Shown: piece after piece, positions 7,529 to 14,670 of the stretch | Layout of the letters: the number at the start of each line of letters is the position of its first letter | Position numbering within the stretch: position 1 is the stretch's first letter | The notes under the pieces: model-generated | The model's input: only the letters and a program-made list of their open reading frames with translations | What the model was told of the DNA's origin: nothing | The model's database searches: none | Translations under genes and position numbers: made by a program | Assembly (NCBI GenBank): GCA_017996075.1 | Contig: JAGOHQ010000003.1 | Span: 1-16,423, forward strand | Reading direction: 5' to 3' | DNA: 16,423 nucleotides | DNA from: Aliarcobacter sp. | Lineage (GTDB): Bacteria > Campylobacterota > Campylobacteria > Campylobacterales > Arcobacteraceae

Positions 7529-8077
7529 ATGGCATCAAGATTATTAGAAAGATATAAAGCTGAAATTAAGCCAGTTCTTGAAGCAGAGTTTTCAAAAAAC
7601 AAAACTTTAACAGCAAAAATTGATAAAGTTGTTATCTCTGTTGGTGCTGGTGAAGCTATGAAAGATACTAAGTTAATCCAAAATATGCAAGATACAATCT
7701 CTTTAATTGCTGGTCAAAAAGCGGTTAAAGTTATTGCTAAAAAATCTGTTGCTGGATTTAAAGTAAGAGAAGGTATGCCAGTTGGTATTAAAGTTACTTT
7801 AAGAGGTGAGCAAATGTATCACTTTTTAGATAAATTATGTAACATTGCATTACCAAGAGTAAAAGACTTTAGAGGTCTTAACAAGAATGGATTTGATGGA
7901 AGAGGAAACTTTAACTTCGGACTTGATGAGCAGTTGATGTTCCCTGAAGTAGTTTATGATAACATCATTAAAACACACGGAATGAATATCTCTATTGCTA
8001 CAAGTGCAACAAGTGATGCTGAGTCATATAGATTGTTAGAGTTAATTGGAATTCCATTTACAAAAGGAAGAGCGTAA
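7529..8077 (+). CDS. rplE: 50S ribosomal protein L5
   Basis: This 182-residue protein matches L5: [20 protein letters not shown], then [52 protein letters not shown] and the C-terminal LIGIPF. L5 binds 5S rRNA and contacts the P-site tRNA and S13. It starts three bases after rplX. The final base of its stop is shared with the rpsN ATG. Confidence 0.98.
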   Translation: MASRLLERYKAEIKPVLEAEFSKNKTLTAKIDKVVISVGAGEAMKDTKLIQNMQDTISLIAGQKAVKVIAKKSVAGFKVREGMPVGIKVTLRGEQMYHFLDKLCNIALPRVKDFRGLNKNGFDGRGNFNFGLDEQLMFPEVVYDNIIKTHGMNISIATSATSDAESYRLLELIGIPFTKGRA

Positions 8078-8262
8078 TGGCAAAGAAATCTATGATCGCT
8101 AAACAACAAAGAACACCTAAGTTTGCTGTAAGAGCATATACTAGATGTTCTGTTTGTGGAAGACCTCACTCTGTTTATAAAGATTTTGGTCTATGTAGAG
8201 TTTGTTTAAGAAAAATGGCTAACGAAGGTTTATTACCTGGTGTTAGAAAAGCTAGTTGGTAG
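8077..8262 (+). CDS. rpsN: 30S ribosomal protein S14, zinc-binding short type
   Basis: This 61-residue S14 has two CxxC pairs (C24, C27 and C40, C43) around [20 protein letters not shown], which bind one zinc ion. It ends with the typical [11 protein letters not shown]. This is the short C+ form, as opposed to the roughly 100-residue zinc-free form. S14 is a late-assembling protein of the 30S head. The start shares one base with the rplE stop. A zinc-free paralogue elsewhere in the genome cannot be excluded. Confidence 0.97.
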   Translation: MAKKSMIAKQQRTPKFAVRAYTRCSVCGRPHSVYKDFGLCRVCLRKMANEGLLPGVRKASW

Positions 8263-8274
8263 GAGAAAAAAGCT

Positions 8275-8673
8275 ATGATGAATGATTTAATCGCAGATGC
8301 TTTAACTAGAATTAGAAATGCTGCAATGAGAAGATTAGAAGTTGCAACATTATTACACTCAAACACAGTTGTTGGAGTAATGAATGTACTTTTACAAAAA
8401 GAGTATATTGCTGGATTCAAAGTTATTGACGGACAAAATAATAAAAAGACAATTCAAGTTGAATTAAAGTATGATGATAAAGAGAAATCAGCAATTAACG
8501 AAATTGTAAGAGTTTCTAAACCAGGTAGAAGAGTTTATAAACCAGCTTCTGAAATTAAAAATTTCAAAAACGGATACGGTACTATTATTCTTTCAACTAA
8601 CAAAGGTATTGTTGCAAATGATGAAGCATTTGCTGCCAATGTTGGTGGAGAAGTACTTTGTACTGTTTGGTAG
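8275..8673 (+). CDS. rpsH: 30S ribosomal protein S8
   Basis: This 132-residue protein has the S8 pattern [18 protein letters not shown] at the N terminus, a central SKPGRRVY and the C-terminal [20 protein letters not shown] followed by CTVW. S8 binds 16S rRNA helix 21 and in E. coli represses the spc operon by binding within it near rplE; no such site was identified here. GGAG at 8262-8265 overlaps the rpsN stop and lies nine bases before the ATG at 8275; a second ATG directly follows at 8278 and either could be used. Confidence 0.97.
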   Translation: MMNDLIADALTRIRNAAMRRLEVATLLHSNTVVGVMNVLLQKEYIAGFKVIDGQNNKKTIQVELKYDDKEKSAINEIVRVSKPGRRVYKPASEIKNFKNGYGTIILSTNKGIVANDEAFAANVGGEVLCTVW

Positions 8674-8682
8674 GAGAGAATA

Positions 8683-9219
8683 ATGTCTAGAATTGGAAAA
8701 AAACCTATCGCAATTCCTGCTGGAATTGAAGTAACAGTAAACGGTACACTAATTAGTGTTAAAAAAGGAAACAATGTTTCTACAGTTGAGACTCATGGAA
8801 GAGTTGGAATTGAAGTTGCAGATGGTCAAGTTGTTTTAACAAAAAATGGAGAAACAAAAGAAGCTGCAGCGTTTTGGGGAACTTACAGAGCATTAACAGC
8901 AAATGCAGTTAATGGTTTACATGAAGGTTTCACAAAAACTTTAGAAATCAATGGAGTTGGATATAAAGCAGCTGTAAAAGGTGATGTTTTAGAGTTAATC
9001 TTAGGTTATTCTCATCCAATTAATTTCGAAATCCAAAAAGGATTAGATATTTCTGTTGAGAAAAACATTATTACAGTTAAAGGTGCAGATAAACAACAAG
9101 TTGGGCAAGCTGCTGCTATTATTCGAGGCTTTAGAAAACCAGAACCGTACAAAGGTAAAGGTGTTAAGTATTCTGATGAGAAAATCATTAGAAAAGCCGG
9201 AAAAACTGCTAAGAAATAA
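8683..9219 (+). CDS. rplF: 50S ribosomal protein L6
   Basis: This 178-residue protein starts [20 protein letters not shown] and ends with the L6 signature [20 protein letters not shown] followed by GKTAKK. The two repeated alpha/beta domains expected for L6 are of usual length, with [23 protein letters not shown] in the second. L6 lies near the factor-binding site and sarcin-ricin loop. AGGAGAG in the nine-base gap after rpsH is the ribosome binding site. Confidence 0.98.
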   Translation: MSRIGKKPIAIPAGIEVTVNGTLISVKKGNNVSTVETHGRVGIEVADGQVVLTKNGETKEAAAFWGTYRALTANAVNGLHEGFTKTLEINGVGYKAAVKGDVLELILGYSHPINFEIQKGLDISVEKNIITVKGADKQQVGQAAAIIRGFRKPEPYKGKGVKYSDEKIIRKAGKTAKK

Positions 9220-9228
9220 GGTGTAACT

Positions 9229-9588
9229 ATGAGTAGAGAAAAAGATTTAGCAAAAAAAGTTGCTTTAAGAATAAAAAGAAAAAAAAGAGTTAGAGCTAAT
9301 ATTTTTGGTACAGCTGAAAAACCAAGAGTATCGATTTTTAAATCTAACAAATACATTAGTGCACAAGCTATCAACGATGTTGAAGGTAGAACTTTAGCAG
9401 CAATTAGCTCACAAACTATGGGTTTAGGTGGAAATAAAGAGGGTGCTGCAAAAGTTGCAGCTGAGTTTGCTTCTAAGTTAAAAGCAGCTGGTATTGAAAC
9501 AGTTGTTTATGATAGAAACGGGTATCTTTATCATGGTGTTGTTGCAGCATTTGCTGACGCATTAAGAGAAAATGGTATTAAATTATAA
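9229..9588 (+). CDS. rplR: 50S ribosomal protein L18
   Basis: This 119-residue protein has a strongly basic N terminus ([20 protein letters not shown]), then [20 protein letters not shown] and the C-terminal [20 protein letters not shown] followed by LRENGIKL, the pattern of L18. It binds 5S rRNA together with L5. The gene lies nine bases after rplF with a weak AAGG before the ATG. Length and composition are normal. Confidence 0.97.
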   Translation: MSREKDLAKKVALRIKRKKRVRANIFGTAEKPRVSIFKSNKYISAQAINDVEGRTLAAISSQTMGLGGNKEGAAKVAAEFASKLKAAGIETVVYDRNGYLYHGVVAAFADALRENGIKL

Positions 9589-9597
9589 GGATTAATG

Positions 9598-10038
9598 ATG
9601 GCAGTAAATAGAGAAGATTTTCAAGAAGCAATCGTTAAAATCGGAAGAGTAACAAAAGTTGTAAAAGGTGGAAGAAGATTCAGATTTACAGCTTTAGTTG
9701 TTGTTGGAGATAAAAACGGTACAGTAGGTTTTGGAACAGGAAAAGCAAAAGAGGTTCCAGATGCTATTAAAAAAGCTTTAGATGATGCATTCAAAAGCTT
9801 AGTGACAGTTTCTATAAAAGGAACAACAATTGCACATGATATTGAACACAAATATAATGCAAGTAAAATTTTATTAAGACCAGCTTCAGAAGGAACTGGA
9901 CTTATCGCTGGAGGAGCTGCAAGACCTGTTCTTGAGCTTTCTGGAGTTAAAGATATTATTGCAAAATCTTTAGGTTCAAATAATCCAAATAACCTTGTAC
10001 AAGCTACAGTTGAAGCTTTAGCAAGAATAAAAGGATAA
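9598..10038 (+). CDS. rpsE: 30S ribosomal protein S5
   Basis: This 146-residue protein has the S5 double-stranded RNA-binding segment [20 protein letters not shown] followed by [20 protein letters not shown], and a C-terminal [20 protein letters not shown] region. S5 takes part in decoding fidelity and the helicase site with S3 and S4. Two ATGs lie in tandem at 9595 and 9598. AAGGA at 9587-9591 is only three bases from the first and six from the second, so 9598 (MAVNRED) is preferred; the difference is one residue. Confidence 0.96.
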   Translation: MAVNREDFQEAIVKIGRVTKVVKGGRRFRFTALVVVGDKNGTVGFGTGKAKEVPDAIKKALDDAFKSLVTVSIKGTTIAHDIEHKYNASKILLRPASEGTGLIAGGAARPVLELSGVKDIIAKSLGSNNPNNLVQATVEALARIKG

Positions 10039-10042
10039 GAAT

Positions 10043-10441
10043 ATGATATTAGAAAATTTAAAACCAGCTTGCGGAAGCACAAAAGCTCCTAAAAGAAAAG
10101 GTAGAGGTCAAGGTAGCGGTAACGGTAAAACTGCTGGAAAAGGTAATAAAGGTCAAAAAGCTAGATCTGGATACAATGTAAAAAGAGGTTTCGAAGGTGG
10201 TCAACAACCACTAGCAAGAAGACTTCCTAAAGTTGGATTTGTATCAAGAGTAGTTAAACCATATACAATTAATGTTGAAAAAGTAACTGCAATTGCTGAA
10301 TTACCAGAAATTACAGTTGAATCAATTAGAACTGTATATAAATTATCAAAAACTGTTGTAAAAGTAAAACTTATTGGTGCAACAGCTAAAAATTTAAGTG
10401 CTAAGATTAAAGACGAAAACGTTACAACTACTGGAAAATAA
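10043..10441 (+). CDS. rplO: 50S ribosomal protein L15
   Basis: This 132-residue protein is L15: a glycine- and lysine-rich N terminus ([20 protein letters not shown]) threads through 23S rRNA, then [20 protein letters not shown] followed by LPKVGF, and a globular C-terminal part. AAGGA upstream in the end of rpsE serves as ribosome binding site. secY starts two bases after the TAA, the conserved rplO-secY pairing of spc operons. Confidence 0.97.
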   Translation: MILENLKPACGSTKAPKRKGRGQGSGNGKTAGKGNKGQKARSGYNVKRGFEGGQQPLARRLPKVGFVSRVVKPYTINVEKVTAIAELPEITVESIRTVYKLSKTVVKVKLIGATAKNLSAKIKDENVTTTGK

Positions 10442-10443
10442 GT

Positions 10444-11706
10444 ATGAGTAAAGATCTAGTAAATAAGATTCTTATTACATTAGGCTTTATCTTTCTTTAC
10501 AGACTACTGGCATATGTGCCAGTACCTGGAGTTAATATTGATGTAGTTAAAGAGTTTTTTGATTCAAATGCAAACAATGCATTAGGTCTTGTAAATATGT
10601 TTAGTGGAAATGCAGTTGAAAGACTAAGTATTATCTCACTAGGAATTATGCCTTACATTACAGCTTCTATTATTATGGAGCTTCTAGCAGCAACTTTCCC
10701 AGCACTTGGTAAAATGAAAAAAGAGAGAGATGGGATGCAAAAATATATGCAAATCATCAGATATACAACTATTGTTATTACATTGATTCAATCAATTGGA
10801 GTATCTATTGGTCTTAATTCATTAACTGGTCAAAATGGGCAAGCAGCAATTTCTATTGATATGAATACATTTATTGCAGTTTCAGCTATTTCAATGCTTA
10901 CAGGAACAATGCTTTTAATGTGGATAGGTGAGCAAATAACTCAAAGAGGTATAGGAAATGGTATTTCATTGATTATCTTTGCAGGTATCGTTTCAGCAAT
11001 TCCTAGTGCTATTGGTGGAACTATCGATTTAGTAAATAATGGTCAAATGCACTTCTTAACGGTAATTGGTATTTTACTTGTAATTTTTGCAACGGTTGGA
11101 GCTATTATTTATGTTGAATTAGGTGAGCGAAGAGTTCCTGTTTCTTACTCAAGAAAAGTAATTATGCAAAACCAAAATAAAAGGGTTATGAACTATATTC
11201 CAATTAAAGTAAATTTAAGTGGAGTTATTCCTGCTATTTTTGCAAGTGCTATTTTAATGTTTCCAGCAACAGTTTTGCAAGGAAGTGAAAATAAATATTT
11301 AGTGATGATAGCTGATTATATGAATCCTAGTTCATATACATTTAACTTATTTATGTTTTTATTTGTAGTTTTCTTTGCATTTTTTTATGCTTCAATTACA
11401 TTTAATGCAAAAGATATAAGCGAAAATTTAAAAAGACAAGGTGGATTTATCCCTGGAGTTAGACCAGGAGCTAGTACAGCCGAGTTTTTAAATACAGTTG
11501 CTGGTAGATTAACTTTTTGGGGTGCTATTTATATGGGATTAATTTCTACTATTCCTTGGTTAATTGTAAAAGCAATGGGTGTTCCTTTTTATTTTGGAGG
11601 AGTTTCAGTTTTAATTGTAGTTCAAGTTGCTATTGATACTATGAGAAAAATAGAGGCTCAACAATATTCAAATAAATATCAAACTTTAAGTGCAGTTGGA
11701 CTATAA
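10444..11706 (+). CDS. secY: Protein translocase channel subunit SecY
   Basis: This 420-residue inner membrane protein has ten hydrophobic segments, at about residues 9-27, 67-86, 106-125, 141-161, 174-192, 205-225, 260-278, 302-320, 354-375 and 382-399, the SecY topology. The plug region FSGNAVERLSIISLGIMPYI follows the first periplasmic loop, and the cytosolic loops carry GERRVPVSYSRK (227-238) and RQGGFIPGVRPG (331-342), which bind SecA or ribosomes. SecY forms the SecYEG channel for export and membrane insertion. The start lies two bases after rplO without a clear Shine-Dalgarno sequence, so coupling is likely. A perfect hairpin lies in codons 21-27. Confidence 0.98.
   Translation: MSKDLVNKILITLGFIFLYRLLAYVPVPGVNIDVVKEFFDSNANNALGLVNMFSGNAVERLSIISLGIMPYITASIIMELLAATFPALGKMKKERDGMQKYMQIIRYTTIVITLIQSIGVSIGLNSLTGQNGQAAISIDMNTFIAVSAISMLTGTMLLMWIGEQITQRGIGNGISLIIFAGIVSAIPSAIGGTIDLVNNGQMHFLTVIGILLVIFATVGAIIYVELGERRVPVSYSRKVIMQNQNKRVMNYIPIKVNLSGVIPAIFASAILMFPATVLQGSENKYLVMIADYMNPSSYTFNLFMFLFVVFFAFFYASITFNAKDISENLKRQGGFIPGVRPGASTAEFLNTVAGRLTFWGAIYMGLISTIPWLIVKAMGVPFYFGGVSVLIVVQVAIDTMRKIEAQQYSNKYQTLSAVGL
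10505..10524 (+). repeat. Perfect 8-bp hairpin inside the start of secY
   Basis: TACTGGCA (10505-10512) and TGCCAGTA (10517-10524) are exact reverse complements around the loop TATG. Half of the pairs are G-C, which is strong for this AT-rich DNA. It lies 61 bases into secY, at the codons for the end of the first membrane segment. No T run follows, so it is not a terminator. Confidence 0.6.
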
Positions 11707-11708
11707 AA

Positions 11709-12473
11709 ATGTCTATTGCGCTTAGAAAACCTGAAGAGATTGAAAAACTTTTTGTTGCAAATCAAGCTGTTGCAAAAACACTAAAATATCTAGAAGAAAA
11801 TGTAAAAGCTGGAATGTCTTTAAAAGAAGTTGATGCTATGGGCGAAAAATTTATTTTAAGCCTAGGAGCTAGACCTGCTTTTAAAGGATTATATGGTTTT
11901 CCAAATGCTGTTTGTACTTCACTAAATGAAGTTATAATTCATGGAATTCCAAGCGATACAGTTTTAAAAGAGGGTGATATTTTAGGACTTGATATTGGAA
12001 CTGAAGTTGATGGTTGGTATGGTGATAGTGCTATTACTATGCCAATTGGTGATATTTCTAAAAAAGATGAAGAGCTGATAGCTTGTTCAAAAGATGCTTT
12101 GTATTATGCTATTGATATAATTGAAGATGGTATGAGATTTAAAGAGTTATCAAAGGCTATTGAAGATTTTATTACTTCAAGAGGTTATCAGCCACTAGTA
12201 AGATTTTGTGGACATGGAATTGGAAGAAAACCACATGAAGAACCTGAAATTCCAAACTACTTAGAACATGGTGGTACAAAATCTGGACCAAAAATAAAAA
12301 ATGGAATGGTGTTTTGTATAGAACCCATGATATGTCAAAAAGATAGAAACCCTGTTATTCTTAAAAATGGTTGGGATGTTGTTTCAGCCGATGGTTTAAG
12401 AGGGAGTCATTATGAGCATACGGTTGCTGTAGTTGATGGACGAGCAGTTATTTTAAGTAATAGAGAAAATTAA
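11709..12473 (+). CDS. map: Type I methionine aminopeptidase
   Basis: This 254-residue enzyme removes the initiator methionine from new proteins. All five metal ligands of the pita-bread fold are present: D95 (GLDIGTEVDG), D106 (YGDSAI), H169 (CGHGIG), E205 (CIEPM) and E236 (SHYEHT). The substrate-binding histidines H78 and H176 are also in place. There is no N-terminal zinc-finger extension, so it is the short bacterial type. It lies two bases after secY without a strong Shine-Dalgarno sequence. The order secY-map-infA is common in bacteria; adk, often found between secY and map, is not here. Confidence 0.97.
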   Translation: MSIALRKPEEIEKLFVANQAVAKTLKYLEENVKAGMSLKEVDAMGEKFILSLGARPAFKGLYGFPNAVCTSLNEVIIHGIPSDTVLKEGDILGLDIGTEVDGWYGDSAITMPIGDISKKDEELIACSKDALYYAIDIIEDGMRFKELSKAIEDFITSRGYQPLVRFCGHGIGRKPHEEPEIPNYLEHGGTKSGPKIKNGMVFCIEPMICQKDRNPVILKNGWDVVSADGLRGSHYEHTVAVVDGRAVILSNREN

Positions 12474-12477
12474 GGGG
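12472..12477 (+). promoter_or_regulatory. Ribosome binding site deciding the GTG start of infA
   Basis: AAGGGG overlaps the map stop codon. It lies five bases before the GTG at 12483 but only three before the out-of-frame ATG at 12481, which supports the GTG as the start of infA. Confidence 0.7.
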
Positions 12478-12482
12478 CTAAT

Positions 12483-12701
12483 GTGGCAAAAGATGATGTA
12501 ATTGTTGTTGATGGAAAAGTAGTTGAAGCTTTACCAAATGCAATGTTTAGAGTTCAGTTGGAAAATGGTCATATTGTATTGTGTCATATATCTGGAAAAA
12601 TGAGAATGCACTATATAAAAATATTACCAAATGATACTGTAACAGTTGAGATAACACCTTATTCACTTGATAAGGGAAGAATTGTTCATAGAAAAAAATA
12701 G
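12483..12701 (+). CDS. infA: Translation initiation factor IF-1
   Basis: This 72-residue protein is a single S1-like OB fold: [20 protein letters not shown], then [20 protein letters not shown] and the ending [15 protein letters not shown]1 binds the A-site of the 30S subunit during initiation. The start is GTG, since the family begins MAKDD and no in-frame ATG is available. An overlapping ATG two bases earlier is out of frame and reads only six codons to a TAA at 12499-12501. It is the last gene of the long operon, followed at once by a terminator hairpin. Confidence 0.97.
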   Translation: MAKDDVIVVDGKVVEALPNAMFRVQLENGHIVLCHISGKMRMHYIKILPNDTVTVEITPYSLDKGRIVHRKK

Positions 12702-12738
12702 TTATTAAATAGAGAAGTTTCTCTATTTAATAAATCTT
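12702..12738 (+). terminator. Terminator hairpin at the end of the S10-spc operon
   Basis: TTATTAAATAGAGA (12702-12715) and TCTCTATTTAATAA (12720-12733) are perfect reverse complements, giving a 14-bp stem with a four-base loop. The sequence ATCTTCTT follows. The stem begins directly after the infA stop. The T-rich tail is interrupted by C, but the stem length makes this a convincing intrinsic terminator; an A-rich stretch on the other side might allow some reverse-strand function. Confidence 0.78.
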
Positions 12739-12746
12739 CTTAAAAA

Positions 12747-12775
12747 TTGATACTAAAGCATATTTTTTGTAAAAT
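12747..12775 (+). promoter_or_regulatory. Sigma-70 promoter of the UDG-like gene
   Basis: TTGATA (12747-12752) and TAAAAT (12770-12775) each match five of six consensus bases and are 17 bases apart. The start site would fall at about 12781-12782, on the ATG itself, so the message would be leaderless. The promoter lies just after the infA terminator and probably also serves the lipoprotein gene. Confidence 0.65.
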
Positions 12776-12780
12776 GAAGT

Positions 12781-13446
12781 ATGACAAATAAAGTTAAGAA
12801 TCAAGTTTTAAAATACCTATATAATCAAAAACTTTTTGGAATTAAATATCATAGTGACTTAAATATAAACTTTTATAGTAGTTGTGATTTTGCATTGCCA
12901 AATGGTTTAGAAGAGCTTAAAAAATCAGTTTCAAACTGCTATTTGTGTGATTTATCAAAAACTAGAAAACATACACTTTTTGGATATGGAAATCAAAATT
13001 CAAAGATTATGTTTATTTGTGATGAACCATCAAAAAGTGAAGATGATTTGGGATCTTTTTTTGTTGGAAATGCTGGTGATATGTTAGCAAAAATGATTGA
13101 AGGTAGCTTAAAAATAAAAAAAGAGGAAGTTTATACTACTAATTTAGTAAAATGTAGAGGAACAAAAGAGGCAAGTTTCCAAAATTTTGAAAGTTGTAAT
13201 TGTTATTTGTTAAAGCAAATAGATATTATAAAACCAAAGATTATTATTGCTGTAGGAGAGAGAGTTCATGATTATTTGTTAAAAAATAGTGGTGACTTTT
13301 TAAAAAATAGAGGAAAAGTTTTGAGCTTTAATTCTGCTATTTTAGTACCAATCTTTTCTCCTCTTTATTTACTAAAAAATCCATCTTTGAAAAAAGATAC
13401 TTATCTTGATATGTTAAAAATTAAAAATCTATATGAGGAGAGTTAA
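12781..13446 (+). CDS. Uracil-DNA glycosylase superfamily protein, 4Fe-4S type, with altered active site
   Basis: This 221-residue protein follows the layout of family 4 uracil-DNA glycosylases. Four cysteines fit the iron-sulfur ligands (C53, C56, C125, C139), with FFVGNAGDMLAKMI (93-106), VYTTNLVKCRG (117-127) and a C-terminal PLYLLKNPSLKKD. Two catalytic motifs differ from the family. The usual GEAPG is C80-D-E-P-S84, and the usual HPxYLL is SPLYLL (193-198), so the conserved histidine is replaced by S193. Activity may therefore be weak, changed or lost. An N-terminal extension of about 45 residues precedes the first cysteine pair. Superfamily membership is clear; the function is uncertain. 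There is no Shine-Dalgarno sequence at the start. The lipoprotein gene begins one base after its stop. Confidence 0.75.
   Translation: MTNKVKNQVLKYLYNQKLFGIKYHSDLNINFYSSCDFALPNGLEELKKSVSNCYLCDLSKTRKHTLFGYGNQNSKIMFICDEPSKSEDDLGSFFVGNAGDMLAKMIEGSLKIKKEEVYTTNLVKCRGTKEASFQNFESCNCYLLKQIDIIKPKIIIAVGERVHDYLLKNSGDFLKNRGKVLSFNSAILVPIFSPLYLLKNPSLKKDTYLDMLKIKNLYEES
13436..13440 (+). promoter_or_regulatory. Ribosome binding site deciding the TTG start of the lipoprotein
   Basis: AGGAG lies seven bases before the TTG at 13448, an ideal spacing. It sits downstream of the alternative ATG at 13433 and so cannot serve that start. Confidence 0.8.
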
Positions 13447-13447
13447 A

Positions 13448-14626
13448 TTGAAGCAATTACTTACTTTAATTTTTATGGCTTTTTTACTTGCAGGTTGTAC
13501 ACAAAAAGTTGTAAAACTGAAAATGCCAAATCAAAATATGCCAGTAAAAAAAGTTGAGGAAGATAAAAAAACAGTTGTTGAAGAGTTTATTTCAAATGAT
13601 AGTGTAATCCAAGAAGAGATTATAAACAATAATGGTTCTAGCAATGAAATAACTCAAGAAGATAATAGTGAAGTTTTAGCATCTAGTGAACCTGAAATAA
13701 AATTTGATAGCACAAAGGCAAATCTTAAGATTGCCTTTGTTTATCCATCGTCTTTAGTATCTAAATATGCAAAAAATTCTATAAATACAGTTGCTGCATA
13801 TTTGACATTTTTAAATGCAAATTATGATTTAGTTGTAATTGATAGTCAAAATGAGAGTGCTGATAGTATAAATAATGCATTTAATAAAGTTAAAGAAGAG
13901 GGAATTACAAAAGTAATTGCACTTTATACTCCAAACGCAATAAATAATTTAAATACAATGCCACTAAATGATATTATGGTTTATCTTCCACTAATTGAAA
14001 AAAAAGATAGTTTATCTCAAAACGATAATTTAATTTTTGGTTCTATCTCTTATGAAGATCAACTTAAAAAATTAAGTTATTACTCTGATGGTCCAAATGT
14101 ACTTTTTTATCAAAATACATATTTGGGAAATAAGTTAAAAAATAGTTATGAAAATGTTGTTAGTTATACAACAGCAAGAAAAGAGATAAAAAGTGGTGAA
14201 ACAAACTTTAAAAATATTGTTGTAGATTCTAGATTGAGAAATAGCTCAATATTTTTAAATGTAGATATTGTAAAAAGTTCACTAATAATGTCTCAATTAA
14301 GAGCAAATGATATTTATCCAAAGTTTATATTTTCTACTCAAATAAATTTTGATCCTATGTTAATGACGCTAACTCAAGATAAAGATAGAGAAAAAATGGT
14401 TCTTGCAAACTCTATTGAAAAAATTGATAACAAATTAAGAGATGAGATTTTAAATTTTGGTGGAAATATAAATTTTGAATGGGTTGATTACTCAACTTTG
14501 GTTGGTGCAAACTATTTAGTAAATGGAAACAATAATTTAATACCAACTAAAATAGTAGAAAATCAAGCTGTTTATACTCCAAGACTATTTAAAAGTACAG
14601 AGTATGGATTTGTTGAGATTAAGTAA
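13448..14626 (+). CDS. Predicted lipoprotein of unknown function
   Basis: The 392-residue protein starts at TTG with the signal peptide MKQLLTLIFMAFLLAGC; the lipobox LAGC puts the lipidated cysteine at residue 17, followed by Thr, which does not suggest inner membrane retention. A polar, acidic linker of about 75 residues leads to a mature domain (LKIAFVYPSSL onward) with alternating alpha/beta patterns. This is loosely reminiscent of periplasmic-binding-protein type 1 folds such as LpoA/LppC, the activators of penicillin-binding proteins. That resemblance is only an impression. An ATG 15 bases earlier (13433) is in frame, but it lacks a ribosome binding site and would add Arg-Arg residues inside the UDG coding end. 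It is probably co-transcribed with the UDG-like gene. Confidence 0.7.
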   Translation: MKQLLTLIFMAFLLAGCTQKVVKLKMPNQNMPVKKVEEDKKTVVEEFISNDSVIQEEIINNNGSSNEITQEDNSEVLASSEPEIKFDSTKANLKIAFVYPSSLVSKYAKNSINTVAAYLTFLNANYDLVVIDSQNESADSINNAFNKVKEEGITKVIALYTPNAINNLNTMPLNDIMVYLPLIEKKDSLSQNDNLIFGSISYEDQLKKLSYYSDGPNVLFYQNTYLGNKLKNSYENVVSYTTARKEIKSGETNFKNIVVDSRLRNSSIFLNVDIVKSSLIMSQLRANDIYPKFIFSTQINFDPMLMTLTQDKDREKMVLANSIEKIDNKLRDEILNFGGNINFEWVDYSTLVGANYLVNGNNNLIPTKIVENQAVYTPRLFKSTEYGFVEIK

Positions 14627-14640
14627 AATTTGGATAAAAT
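14613..14640 (+). promoter_or_regulatory. Sigma-70 promoter of aspS
   Basis: TTGAGA (14613-14618) and TAAAAT (14635-14640) are 16 bases apart; the -35 lies inside the lipoprotein coding end and the -10 just after its stop. The expected start site is near 14647, giving a leader of about 24 bases that contains the ribosome binding site TGGAG (14659-14663). Confidence 0.6.
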
Positions 14641-14670
14641 CACCCCTTATTTAGAAAATGGAGTTTAATT

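Noticed and set aside
9012..9374. Open frame of 120 codons on the - strand across rplF and rplR
   Set aside because: It is antisense to conserved ribosomal genes and its hydrophobic composition is a by-product of lysine-rich codons on the other strand.
9621..10082. Open frame of 153 codons on the - strand across rpsE
   Set aside because: It is a shadow of rpsE and the start of rplO, with no family resemblance and no ribosome binding site or promoter seen.
12781..13446. UDGX-type covalent uracil-binding protein
   Set aside because: The KRRIH insertion that defines UDGX is not present and the histidine position is serine.
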